Assembly (NCBI GenBank): GCA_026008535.1
Contig: BRKX01000006.1
Coordinates: forward strand, 8,950,501 to 9,014,500
Reading direction: 5' to 3'
DNA length: 64,000 bases
Source: Perilla frutescens
Taxonomy: Eukaryota > Streptophyta > Magnoliopsida > Lamiales > Lamiaceae
Shown here: piece after piece, positions 10,931 to 22,625 of the stretch
Position numbering within the stretch: the first letter of the stretch is position 1
Layout: the number at the start of each line of letters is the position of its first letter
The notes under the pieces: model-generated
Seen by the model: the letters and a program-made list of their open reading frames with translations, nothing else
What the model was told of the DNA's origin: nothing
Database searches by the model: none
Program-made: the position numbers and the translations under genes

Positions 10931-12431
10931 TACATAAGGTGATCGATAACACCTAGGTACTCTCACCACCCTCCTTTGCCACTTTCACTACCCCAGGCAC
11001 TCGTTACAGCTTTACCTCATGAATCTATTCGTTCCATCCTCCTTCGTCGATGCACTAGCTTGTGCTCCATCCATCATTTCTGATTTGTTCCAGCTCCCAG
11101 ATGAGTTACTATGTACTGGGGTTTCCTTCATCCTGACTTCCTGGCCTGCTTCTCCAGCACCTGCTGCACAGTCACCTGTTCCATCACCTCTAGTCATCTG
11201 ACAAAAATAACTAATAAACACAAAGTCATGAAGAAAAAAACAAAATACTTAAAGCAAAAAACATGAAAGACGAAAAAGACAAAGTCATTGAGACTTTCAA
11301 GACGATCAATTATTCAATACTAAAAATAATTGTTTTGTACAGCAAACAATGAACCCTATCAAATATCATCATCTTACTCTTCATCACTAAGTTCTTCATC
11401 AGATAAACTGATATCTTCATCATCCAACGCAGATTCATCAAGATTGGTTTCAACTAATTAGCATGCTTTCATAAAGTCAACTAACTAACATTCTTTCATA
11501 AACTATCTTAGTCAAGTTTTTCTTTTTTTTTTTAATTATTAGAGGGCTAATAATAAAAAATTATCTTAGTCAAGTTTTTTTTTATTAGAGGGCTAATAAT
11601 CAAAAATCATAATCTTAGCTAACAATTATATCATTTTTTCTAATTAAATAAAAATCACATAATTAAACCCTAAACCCTAAATCACATAATTAACAAACTT
11701 AATTAAAACATAAATAAACCCTAAACCTTAAATCAAATAGTTAACATCACATAATTTTAAAAAAAAACTTAATTCACACATAAACACATCAACACTATCA
11801 ATTAACACATAATTAACATTAACAACAACATAATCCATTAATTAACATAAATAAAAAAAAAAGGAATAGAAAGCTTACCTCTCAGTGGCGGCAGCGGGCG
11901 ACGGGCAAACAGCGACGACAGTAGGCGGTGACGTCTCTGAAGCGGCGGCAGTCGGCGAGCTTGGCAGCTTCCTGTCACGACGGGGGCAGAGAAAGGGGGA
12001 GAGAGGAAGAGAGAAGGAGCTGGGGGACTGCGGCGGAGGACGGTGGGGAAGGGTTTCTCGTTAATTTGGGGAAAAAAGATGTCCTGCCCATATATTACCA
12101 GACGGGATGACAGACATGACGACGGAACGTTCGGTCACCCGTTCTTTATTTTTTTTTTAAAATAAAAATTTAAATAAGGCGACGGAATTATTCCGTCGTC
12201 TTATTATTTCGGGAAAAAAAATTAGAAAATAAAATCAGGCGACGGAATCATTTCATTGCCTTATTTTTGTATCATTAAAAGTATTAAAAAATAAAATTAA
12301 AAAATAAATGGCGACGGATATTTCGTCGCCCGGTCCGTCGGAGATGGCGTCCGTCGCTATTTCATCGTCATTCCGTCTCCCGTGTTGACGGAAGTATATT
12401 CCGTCGCTAAAACTGTGTTTTCTTGTATTGT
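10931..12431 (-). mobile_element. CACTA (En/Spm) element fragment, one terminus
   Basis: The right end reads CAATACAAGAAAACACAG on the minus strand (12414-12431), the plant CACTA terminus CACTACAAGAAAA with one substitution. It is followed inward by subterminal GCGACGGA/TCCGTCGC motifs (about 12110-12420), repeated in both orientations. Further in are a GC-rich 5'-leader-like exon ending in AGGTAAGC near 11875 and an acidic coding scrap ending LSDEELSDEE (about 11376-11460). An exon-like ORF begins MTRGDGTGDC (11012-11201), between a TTTTTGTCAG acceptor and a GTAAAG donor. No TNPD-type transposase core is present and no opposite terminus was found. Confidence 0.7.
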
Positions 12432-12439
12432 ATGAAGAC

Positions 12440-12960
12440 CGATTCATTGCAGCAATCGGTGGTGGACTTCATTAGATTCTCTTAGCATATTATTTGAGAG
12501 TCATTTTCGTTTGTGATCCATGTATTAGCTAGTAGTTGTTCTATAAACAGTTCAACGTGATAATCTAGCTTTTTAAGTGTTTTGAGTGAAACACGTGATA
12601 GGTTGTTTTAATCCATTTTGTACGCAATCTCGGGAGAGATTGTAAGTTGAAGTCGTGGGTAGCTAGAGGGAGTCTAGTGTCACGGTTGTAAGGGGATCTC
12701 ACAGCTTTTGTTTAGCAAAATAATTCGTGAAGAAGAACATGTGACATAAGGAGGGAATCCTGTATGTGTAAAATTCTAAATACACTTCATGCATGAAGGA
12801 GTAACAAACGAATCTTCAAGTTTGGGCGAAGTTCTCCAGAGTATGTTGATTAACCGAACTGAATTACCAATCTTATGCGTAATTTACTACTTTATATTTA
12901 TTATTCTTACGTTTGTTCCCAACATATTGTACAACACTTGTTAGCAATTCACGTAAAACA
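12440..12960 (+). mobile_element. Probable Ty1/copia LTR remnant
   Basis: There is no ORF. The sequence has a TATA-like CTATAAACAG near 12541, a CTCGGGAGAG element and GGTTGTAAGGGGATCTCACAG near 12684. This order is shared with 38879-39560 (CTCGGGAAAG; GGTTGTGAGGGGAGCTCACAG) and resembles R/U5 regions of copia LTRs. It abuts the CACTA terminus, so its left part may be missing. No PBS was seen on its right side. Confidence 0.45.
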
Positions 12961-13780
12961 CCCTTACACGGATTGTTATTTTTCAATCTCAACTTTAGAA
13001 TTACGTACAGAAACTCCGCGTGCAACTTCTCTCTCATTTAATTCACGCGTGATAGTTAATGGATTAGAAAGTTCAAATTGACAAGCTAGCTATGACCCAC
13101 TAGGATTAATGGAATTAAAAGAAAAATAAATTAATTATAATGAATTGTGGATTTGTGGTACGTGGTGGAAAATATTAGAACAATAATATAGGTCAAACTC
13201 GGCTGGATGAAATATTTATATGCTACACTTTGTTCAACCTTCTTTGTTTCACAATTTAAATTATTATTTTTTTATTTTAATTTAATTTTAATTTTTGAAC
13301 TTAAGTTTAATTTTACAACTATTGATTAGGGATGATTATATCCAGAATTATAGGCCCTTCACAGGCAGCTCCATTCCTGACTCAACGAGGCCAAATAGAA
13401 CTTCCTCATCTTCCAATCTTTTATATATTTTTCGGTAGTAATTCTAGGTACTATTGCATGTAACGTAGGCTTAGAAGTTCTAGAACCATCAATGATTGGT
13501 GAACCGGAAGATCCATTTGCAATCCCATTTTTTAGTATTTAATTTTTATTTTTTTAATTTTAAATTAATTAATTATTATGGTTCAACTGAATATCCAATT
13601 ATGATCTATAATTATTTTTTTTAATATAAAACCGAACCAATTGAACATAATAAAAATTTAATCGGGCCGAACAAAAATAATCGGTTTGACTCAATTTTTC
13701 TATCTCTATTCGATTTTACCCATCCCTATTCAACAATGTAGAGAAAATACTTCCAAATTCGAACTCTTACATTTTATATG
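12961..13780. other. AT-rich DNA with a degraded MITE
   Basis: No gene was seen. The stretch at about 13200-13330 (GGATGAAATATTTATATGCTACACTTTG, split here as GGATGAAATATTTATATG then CTACACTTTG, and a TTTAATTTTAATTTTTGAACTT tail) is half of the palindromic MITE family seen complete at 14586 and 30589. Confidence 0.4.
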
Positions 13781-14290
13781 TGTGTGTGTATGGGGAATTG
13801 ATCAACTGTAAACCACTCTCTAGTGTGTAATTAAACTATAAAACAATCTTCCACCATTCCTCTAAAAAAATGGGCGCTCCATGTTAAATACAAACATGGT
13901 CGTATATTTGCATTTTTCGCCACATTTATTGAATGTGTGGGTATTTATGTCTTTTTAAAAAAAAGATGTCATATTGACTTAGCATTTCAAAAATTTCTTA
14001 AGAACTTCGAACAATTATTACTTGCTTTTTTTTTTTTTATCGGATTTACACAGATAATGTATAAATCAAATTACAAATTTAAGATTAGTGAATCGTATTT
14101 TCATCTGAAAAAATATGGACGGAAAATACAAAAGATTCATTTTTCATTCATATTCGTCAGTAGATGACAAATGTCTCATTAGCATATGACAAATATTTTG
14201 TTAACGACAATTATATTGTTATAAGATTTATTCAATACCAATTAGGATATGCTTTGCTAGACTCAATTATATTGCTATATAATCTCGAAC
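13781..14290 (+). mobile_element. Truncated copy of the 41.2-kb TIR element
   Basis: GGGGAATTGATCAACTGTAAACC...TAGTGTGTAA...AATCTTCCACCATTC at 13790-13860 matches both ends of the element at about 41234-42822. The following bases match that element's left interior: GATGTCATATTGACTTAGCAT, an ACTTGC...ATCGGATTTACACAG block and GCATATGACAAATATTT. Similarity fades near 14290. Confidence 0.6.
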
Positions 14291-14585
14291 CAAAATAAAC
14301 AAGACAACAAATATAATAAAAAAAGTCTATATGAATGAAACGAAGGAGAATTATAATTTTAATTCTCTTAGCTATGAAAATACTAGCCCTAATTTTAATC
14401 AATTAATAAGTAAATAATAAAAAAATTATAAATGATGATTGAGTGGAATAAACTTAAAGTAACAATTACAAAAGTAAACTATATTGTACGGTACCATACA
14501 AGAAATTAAAATTAAAGAAAAAACATGAAAAACAAATAAATAAAATTGATAATAGAAGACCAAATAAGATACATATATTAATTAA

Positions 14586-14972
14586 GTGGCAGACGGATGA
14601 AATCATTTGCTACATTTTGTGCAACACCTTGATGCTACACAATTAAATTTATTAATTTTTCTTTGATTTTCTAATTTAATTTCAATTCATTATAATTTTA
14701 CACTTAATTATTTAGAATTCATTGTACCCAATTATGGTATATAATTATTTTTTTCAATAACAAATTTCACTTTCTAATTAATAATTGATTATTTTCTAAA
14801 AATAATTAATAATTATATACACTAATTGGCAAGATGAACGTGTAAAATTAAACTAAATTAAAGCACAATAAGTTAAAATTGAATAAAAAATTAAAGAAAA
14901 TTAATAAATTTAATCACGTAACATCAAATGTTGCATAATTGATGTTGCATAAAGTGTAGCGGATGATTTCTT
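14586..14972. mobile_element. Palindromic MITE, 270 bp upstream of kinase gene
   Basis: The two ends are inverted copies: GGATGAAATCATTTGCTACATTTTG at the left (given as GGATGAAATCATTTGC then TACATTTTG) and CAAAATGTAGC-type sequence at the right (CATAAAGTGTAGCGGATGATTTC). The AT-rich interior also folds (TTTACACTTAATTATT against AACGTGTAAAATTAAACT). The same family is complete at 30589-30962. It has no coding capacity. It lies in the likely promoter region of the receptor kinase. Confidence 0.7.
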
Positions 14973-15245
14973 TCGATTAAGTGTGGAGTATAGAGATTGG
15001 TTGGACTAATACTTTAATATGTCCACCAATATATGTACTGGACAATATTAGACTTTTTTTTTTTTGACAAGAGGACAATATTAGACTTGACTAGCTATAT
15101 CTATACTTTAGTCTTTATCAAACATTATTAAGTTTGTGGAATATTATTTGAACAAGAGTCCAGCTCCATTACATCATTGACTCAAATTAATCAGGTTGCA
15201 AGAAGAAGAAGAAGAAGAAGATAGTATAGATACATTGAACTCGGC

Positions 15246-18200
15246 ATGCTGAAAATCCACCGTCACGACATGCAAGAATTCCGACTAAGAATCTCCTCCG
15301 CTCTCTTCCTAACTTTCTCACTCATCACAATCCATGCAGTCTCCGCCGCAAACGACACGATGAGCCTCGGCCGCAACATCACAAACGACGAGACATTAGT
15401 TTCATCAGCCGGAATATTCGAACTGGGGTTGTGGAGCCCCGGCAGCAGCTCCGAGAACTGGTACGTTGCCACGTGGTACAAGAATGGATCATTCCCCGTC
15501 GTAGTTTGGATCGCCAACAGACAAGCTCCGCTCACAAACAAATCCAGCGCCGTCTTCAAATTCATAGAGCCCGGAATCTTGGTCCTTCTCAACGACCACG
15601 GCGGCATCGTCTGGTCTTCCACCACGTCGAGGTCCGTGAAGAATCCAGTCGCGCAGCTGTTAGACTCGGGGAATCTTGTCATCAAAGATTCCGATGATGA
15701 CAGCCCAGAAAATTTTTCGTGGCAGAGTTTCGATCATCCAACAGATACTTATTTACCCGGCATGAAGTTGGGATGGAATTTGGCCACCGGCGTGGAGACT
15801 TACCTCTCGTCGTGGACGAGCGACGATGATCCGTCTCCGGGGAAATTTTCTCTGCACGTGGACCCTACTGGATATCCACAGATCGTCGTGAAGGAAGGTG
15901 GAGTTGTTCGTTACAGAGTCGCGCCGATGAGTGGGACAGTTGAACTGAGCGGGCCTCAAGATGCAAGAAGCAGGCTAAACTTGTTGATGAATGAGGAATC
16001 ATATGTGTATTACAGTGAAGATGTTGTTGATGGATCGGCTCTGTGGAGGTCTAGGCTGAGTCAGACCGGTTTTTCACAGCGATTCGCGTGGAATTACGTG
16101 GCGCAGGACTGGTTTCTTTACAGGAGCAGTCCGAGTGTAGGTGATGCATGCGGTGGTTACAACTTGTGTGGTGCGTATGGTAGCTGCAGCGCTCAGAATT
16201 CTCCGGTTTGCGGGTGTTTGGATGGGTTCGTGGCCGGCTCGAGTGGGTGCAGGCGGAGGAGCCCTTTGGTGAACTGTAGTTCGAGAGATGTGTTTTCCAA
16301 GAATTCTGGGATTAGATTGCCAGACTCCAGGAATTCAGTGTTTATTAATCAGAGTGTTGCTGTTCAAGAATGTGAGATGCAGTGCTTGAGGAATTGTTCT
16401 TGCATGGGTTACACGCAGATGAATGTTGGAGATCATGAAGGGGGAGAAGGAAAAGGGTGCTTGTTTTACTATGGGGATTTGATCGACATAAAAAATGTGT
16501 CTGCTGATGGAAATGTTCTGTACGTCAGAATGAATAATTTCTCCGAATCAGGTAATAATTAATTTCTTATCTGAATTATTAATTGCGACTTTTATGGACG
16601 TTAAGAATGAAGAGGAAGATACATAGGATATTGCATATATCTTCCTATATATTTATATCTTTTGTTTGAACAGGAAGTGTTGCAGATAAATCTAAAGGGA
16701 ATCGAAGAGTAATACTTATAGCTAGTTCAGCATCAGCTGTGGGAGTTGTTGTTGTTCTACTTGTCGGCTTGATTCTCGTTTTGTATGTTAGAAAGGGGAA
16801 GAAGACCGATCAAAATATGCCAAAAGAAGGTATATATATATAATTAGAAGCTAATTTAGGATGAAGAAAAAATCATGTGTATGAATTGTTTTCAATTAAT
16901 GCGCAGAGGCATATAGCGTGAGCCAACAGAGAGATTCAGAGTTGCCACTGTTCAGTTTATCGACAATCTTGAAAGCTACAGATAATTTTTCAACTGATAA
17001 CAGGCTTGGGGAAGGTGGATTTGGAGAAGTATACAGGGCAAGTCACTATAAAACTATAGTAAATATACGAGTTTTGCAGAAGATTAATAATTAATTAATA
17101 AATTTGTATATACACATACATGCAGGGGTTGCTGGACGACGGAGAGGAAATTGCAGTGAAACGTCTGTCAAAAACCTCGTCACAAGGAGTGGAAGAATTG
17201 AAGAATGAAGTGATCTTGATCGCAAAACTCCAGCATCGGAACCTGGTGAGGCTACTAGGATGTTGTGTTGAAGGAGAAGAGAATATGTTAGTCTACGAAT
17301 ACATGCCTAACAAAAGCCTCAACCAGATTCTATTTGGTCAGTAGTTTCAACAAAATCTGTGTACTTCATTAAATAATAAATCTAAATTTCTACTGAAACA
17401 TGCCGTGTGGTTTAATTTTGTGACAGATGAAACAAAAAGCATGCTTCTAGATTGGCCAAAACGTTTCAATATCATCAATGGAATCGCAAAGGGTCTCTTG
17501 TATCTACACCAAGACTCGCGTCTCAGAATCATCCATCGAGACCTCAAAGCCAGCAACATACTGCTCGATCACGACATGAATCCCAGGATTTCAGACTTCG
17601 GCCTGGCCAGGAGTTTCGGAGGAAATGAAACTGAAGTTAAGACTCATAAAGTTATTGGAACATAGTAAGAACTTTTGAAAAAGTAGTGATGAGTGATGAT
17701 ATATTTTGTTTAATTATTCCATGAGTTGCTTGCTAAATATATAGTTTATTACAGCGGATACATGCCTCCAGAATACGCGGTAGATGGCCTTTTCTCAGTG
17801 AAATCGGATGTATTTAGCTTCGGAGTTCTTGTGCTAGAAGTTGTTAGTGGAAAGAGAAACAGAGGATTCTCCATTAATGACCACCATCACAACCTAGTTG
17901 GACATGTAAGTGCCCAAAAATACTACTAATGCAGACAATTAATTAAAGATTGTGGTAACAAGTTCATCAAATTCTTGCAGGCATGGAAACTTGCCAATGA
18001 AGAGAATCCATTGGCATTAGTTGATGCTGTTCTAGGCGACGCGTTCGACTTAGCTGAGGTGCTACGCTCGATCCACGTGGCGTTGCTGTGCGTGCAGAAG
18101 TTTCCAGAAGATAGGCCAAACATGTCTTCTGTGGTTTTCATGCTGGGGAATGAACAAGTTGCAGTTCCTCAGGCTAAGGAACCTGGTTTCTTCCAAGAGA

Positions 18201-18301
18201 GAGATGTTCATGTTACTAATTATACTACTACATCCAGTAGTAGCAATCCAACTAATTACTCACCCAATGAGCTTACCATCACATTTCCTCATGCTAGATA
18301 G
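15246..18301 (+). CDS. G-type lectin S-receptor-like Ser/Thr protein kinase
   Basis: Plasma-membrane receptor kinase of the SD1/S-domain family. Seven exons join in frame: 15246-16551, 16674-16829, 16907-17037, 17126-17336, 17427-17664, 17755-17905 and 17981-18301 (837 codons; starting at the second Met, 15270, gives 829 and a cleaner signal peptide, RLRISSALFLTFSLITIHA). Domain order: B-lectin (WIANRQAPLTN), S-locus glycoprotein region (YLSSWTSDDDPSPGKF), cysteine-rich EGF-like stretch (CGGYNLCGAYGSC), PAN/apple domain, and a transmembrane helix in exon 2. The kinase has a Gly loop GEGGFGEVYR, Lys in AVKRL, HRDLKASN, DFGLARS and a MPPEYAVDG activation segment. The tail ends ITFPHAR as in the family. 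All catalytic residues are present. Intron 3 uses a GC donor. A GAA repeat (15201-15220) lies in the presumed 5' UTR. The ligand is unknown. Confidence 0.95.
17038..17125 (+). other. GC-AG intron (intron 3 of the receptor kinase)
   Basis: Exon 3 ends GTA TAC AGG and is followed by GCAAGT. Exon 4 starts GGG TTG CTG after ATGCAG. Splicing here gives EVYR-GLLDDGEEIAVKRL, as the kinase family requires, and no GT donor gives that join. AGG|GCAAGT is the strong consensus of the minor GC-AG intron class. Confidence 0.9.
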
Positions 18302-18864
18302 GAGATAATATTACCGTCAGACGATTGAGATCTTATATTTCAAAATTTTGTTTCGTTTTCTTTTCATGAAGTCAAACGGGATGTTAGAGGTTCTCTTCAT
18401 AGAGTATACACCATCATCATCATGCATGTTGACTTCATCTCTCCACTTTGGAGTTTTGAATACTTTATATGTACGCTTCACACTTTATAAATTAGAATTT
18501 TAATATGGTATGATAATTGAAACCAAATAAACAGAAGCATTTAGCTCGTGATAAGTCTACAATTACCCGTGTCGATGGGTAGACCTTAGATGAATATTTA
18601 TACAATAAATTTTTAGATACTACATTACCTACATCACAATAAATGTATATAAATTAAATAATTTAGTTTACCCCACGAATGAGTCATGCATATATAACGC
18701 ATACAAAAAATGCTTGAATCATATTGCTGGACTTGGATATTAAGCTAAGATTCGCAGAGGTGTTTGAACTACTTTTTTTTTTTCTTTTTTTTGCAACTAA
18801 CCGCAATTAACATATATCAATGCAATAAAACTAGCAAATTGAGTATTGTATCCACATGAACTGT
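18302..18864. other. 3' flank of the kinase gene
   Basis: Presumed 3' UTR and intergenic AT-rich sequence. No further gene was seen. Confidence 0.5.
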
Positions 18865-19140
18865 CAGTGGCGGATGTACGCAGCTGCCCCCCAACATTTT
18901 TTTAGTATGTATTGTTAATTTTTTTTAGGATAAAAAATAATTCCCCCCCCCCCCCCCCCCATTTTTGTTTATTTATTAGTGGGCCTTGAAACTTGAATAT
19001 AATGTATTTAAACTTTAGTGAGCTTTTGAAAACATGGGCTTCCATACCCAAATAATATTCAACACACAATTGACATTTAATTATGTGACAATATCTCTTT
19101 ATAACTAATATCAACTTCAAATATTCTTTTCTAACCAATA
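18865..19140 (+). mobile_element. hAT-type element terminus
   Basis: CAGTGGCGGATGTACGCAG followed shortly by GCTGCCCCCC is typical of the ends of plant hAT elements, including TTF-domain hAT families. Inside are an 18-C homopolymer (18943-18960) and AT-rich sequence. The opposite end (…CCGCCACTG) was not found in the window. The right limit given is arbitrary. Confidence 0.45.
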
Positions 19141-20067
19141 ATGATAAAATATTCTTTTTTAACCAAACTCTTTTTACTTGTCTGAAATACCCCCACTTAA
19201 ATGTGGGGTCACACAGTCAACATTCCACATGCCCATGGTCCCCACACACTATCTCCCTCTCTCCTTTTTCCACCCAAAAGCACACTACTCTCTCATTTCC
19301 TCTCCCTCACTCTCTCCTCACATATTCTCGGTTTTTGTTTTTTTTGGCCAAAATTTGTTTTTTTTATTATGTAATTAATTACAAGTCCTTGATTGATAAT
19401 CATAATCATATATAATATTATGTGATCAATTAATTTGGGCTTTGAAATTTTCATGAAATTAATAGCGTGTAATTAATATTATATATAAACTCAGTCTTTT
19501 TTCGAATTTTAATTGAACATCCATATATATAAATCATTCACCATGTATCTATATATAAATTTAAGGTAAAAAAAATATTTTACATAAAATAATGATTAGT
19601 CCTTGGGAAATACCTCACATAATGTAATTATGTTTATTAATTACAAATAATTAGGCAAGTTTATTTATTAAATATTTATTTATTTAATATTTGAGTTTTA
19701 TTTGAATTTAATTATATTTGAGTGTTATTTGAATTTAATTATTTAGATTTAATTTGGATCTATTTTGAATGTTAACTGAATTTAATTATATTTGAGTGTT
19801 ATTTGAATTTATTTATAATGTATATATAAGTGAGATCCAAAATTAAATTCTAAAAATAAAAACCCACATGCACAAACAAACGCACGGGGCACACATAGAC
19901 ACACTCAACGATAACTGCTAATTAAATTCAAATAGTTAATAATTAAATCTAAATATCATTCAAACAAATCCAAATAGCTGCTAATTAAGTCTAAATATCA
20001 TTCAAACAAATTCAAATACTTCAAAAAACTAAAATAAATCCAAATCCGTACTAATTAAATTCAAATA
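19141..20067. repeat. AT-rich region with short direct repeats
   Basis: GAGTGTTATTTGAATTTAATTA occurs about three times at 19690-19810 (given here as GAGTGTTATTTG and AATTTAATTA). A unit TCTAAATATCATTCAAACAAATNCAAATA repeats at about 19945-20020 in tandem, with a period near 50 bp. The repeats lie just beyond the 3' end of the second MULE transposase, like the motif array beyond the first one. No gene is present. Confidence 0.5.
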
Positions 20068-22625
20068 TCAATTTTCACTAGCTCTCAACGGGCAAGTTCT
20101 CCTGGAGTGACCTACATCTTCACAAATCCCACATCTTCTCATTTGATGTTGTCCTTGGGCTGTATTTGGTTAAGAGGATCGAATGGCTGGTGGGAATGTG
20201 CATTTTGACTTGTTATGTCCAGTACCACCACATCTTGAACATACTTGTTGCCTTCTGGTCTTCGAGCTTGAACCTTCAATTGATGAACGATATCAGTGTT
20301 CTTTTGGTCGTCCTACTTGGGGAACCGATATAGGAGGAAGGATCTTGAAAGATGCGCTTGTTGGAATGGCACAGTCCATTCGTCATGGTGCGGCACAGAA
20401 CACACACGATCATGATATGTAAGACACATATCGACCTGTTTGTAATAGTACCCAACATAATCATAAATGTTATGTCCAGCACTCCTATTATAATAGTTAA
20501 ATTTAGTAATCATAAAAAAGAATTACAAACTATGTTAAAACATTGAATTGTTTTTAAAGGTACCATATAGCTGTTGTTGCATGAGAGCAAGACATCTGAT
20601 CCAGTTGAAATTATGCACAATCACACATATGATGTTGAAGGTCCACCACAAAACTCCTATCACCATCTACTACTTTATGAAGACATACAGTGGTTTGACG
20701 ACCAACAAAGTGACGACCCTTCTCGACCTGTTTAGAGAGCTTTTTGTAAGCCTCTTCTGTGAGGCAGTGATCTCTCGACACTGCCAACTCCCTTTTCTGA
20801 TCAAACCACCTCTCGATCACACTCCTCACGACCTCAATAAGTGAACATATGGGCAATCTTCTTGCCCATAACAATCATGCATTGAAAGATTCAGCCACAT
20901 TAGAAGTCATGAAACCATATCGGCGAACAGAAGATTGAGATTGTGCCCAATGATCAACTCCTATACTTAATAGGCTCTTGTACGCAGTTTCATTATTGGC
21001 AATCATTGACATATACTTTAGAAATGTCTCATGTCTGTATGCATATGCAACGGCTTTGAACATAGAAATCAGATGCTTGTCATGTCTAGCATGATTCTTT
21101 GCTATGTGGTAATAGCAAAATCTATGGTGGGCATCCAGATACACTCTGGTAACAACATTCTTTATGCTTTGATGCTGGTCTGATACAATCACCAAATCAT
21201 CTCTTGTTCTGAAGCCCATTCTGAAGCGCTCCAAAAACCATGTCAAGGCTTGGTCATTCTCAACAGGACCCACACCAACAGCAAGTGGAAAACACTTCTC
21301 ATTTCCGTCCTTTGTGACGGCAACGAACAAAACACCCTTACTTTTACCCTTCAAATGGGTACCATCAATAACGATAACTAGCCGCAAACATTGTCTGAAT
21401 GATGATATACAAACTCCTAGGGCGACAAACATGAATTTGAAATGATGATCATTTGTCGTGTGCACTTCACATACTGTTCCTGGGTTGTTTGTCCTCAACG
21501 TATGTAGATATGCAGAGAGCATCTCAAAAGACCGATTATGACTACCGTAAACCATCTCTATAGCAAGAATCCTAGCACGTAGAATAACACCATACTCAAT
21601 CTCAATGCCATGCTCTCTCAACAACTCAGCAATAATTGCTCTAAGCTTCAACACAGCACCCCCGTATCGTATTTTCTTTACAAAGTAGTCAGCCACCACC
21701 TTTGAAGACATTTTTCGCGGAGCATTACGTGTAAGGTCGAGCTGACACGTATGATTATCTTGAAATTTCTGCACTCTCCACAGCTCGTCCTTTTCTTTTG
21801 CATATAACCTAAATGAGCATATATATTTCTTTTTACAAATAAATTACAGTCGACTCTTGGTCGAACGTGAAACATAATACTCCACTTGACACTGCATGTG
21901 CCAGTTTCCCACAGCAATTGACAGATCATCTTTCTTCAGAAATGTCTTTCCAACGACAAGCGTCTCACTGTCCAATTCAGATGGATCATCGTGCACGATT
22001 GGGCTGTCATCATCAATATGACACATTGGAATCAACCAACGATTGACAGTCAGACCCTCTACACTTGGACCTCAAGATCAGAAATAACATGCTCAGATGA
22101 CATGTTATGAGGACCACCATGCTCGAGAATAGACACAAATTTATCAAGATTCTCTGGCTCACGAATCCATTCACAGAACTCAACAATTTGATTGCGCCGT
22201 AGTTCACTCTCATAATCATCATCATCATCTTCATTTTCATCTTCTTCAGCAGATGACTCATCAATTTCACGATCAAATTGATATGTATCTACGAATGGGG
22301 GCACTTCACTTGTCAATGGAGTTTCTCTAATAGTCTTCTGTGTAACATACACAGTGGGCTCAACTTGCTCTTGAACTAAGCGAATTAAATCAATTTCTAT
22401 TTTTATAAGCCCCTTCAACTTTCTTCCATCACCTGCCCCCATCAAATAATTCAGTGCAGAGGCAACATTGGTCGGAGATGTCTCCATAAAATCATGAATC
22501 TCTTGTATCAAACCATCACGGGATAACCGATTGAATGGAAGATGCACAAGTGCATCTTCACCATCCAAGTAGTCTAATCTCTCCCATCTACCACTATGAA
22601 TTACTACCACGCGTTGCCAAGACAT
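20068..22625 (-). pseudogene. Mutator-like (MULE) transposase, decayed copy 2
   Basis: Same family as the copy at 476-3138, same strand. From MSWQRVVVIHSGRWE at 22625: an acidic N-terminal half; the MuDR N-terminal region (FLKKDDLSIAVGNWHM, KKKYICSF); the DDE core (VIVIDGTHLKGKSKG; VIVSDQHQSIKN); NVAESFNA..LLWARRLP; a SWIM finger (CDCA.FQLDQMSCSHA); and two zinc knuckles (CSRCGGTGHNKSKC and CGICEDVGHSRRTC). Breaks seen: a frameshift near 22060-22075; TAA at 21844-21846; TGA at 20875-20877 (fits CGA to TGA, as other members have Arg here); TAA at 20611-20613 inside the SWIM finger; a frameshift near 20313; and TAA at 20170-20172 between the knuckles. It is inactive and more decayed than copy 1. 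Copy 1 has only one knuckle. Confidence 0.9.

Noticed and set aside
15263..15959. Antisense and shifted ORFs over exon 1 of the receptor kinase
   Set aside because: They are shadows of the well-supported S-domain exon.
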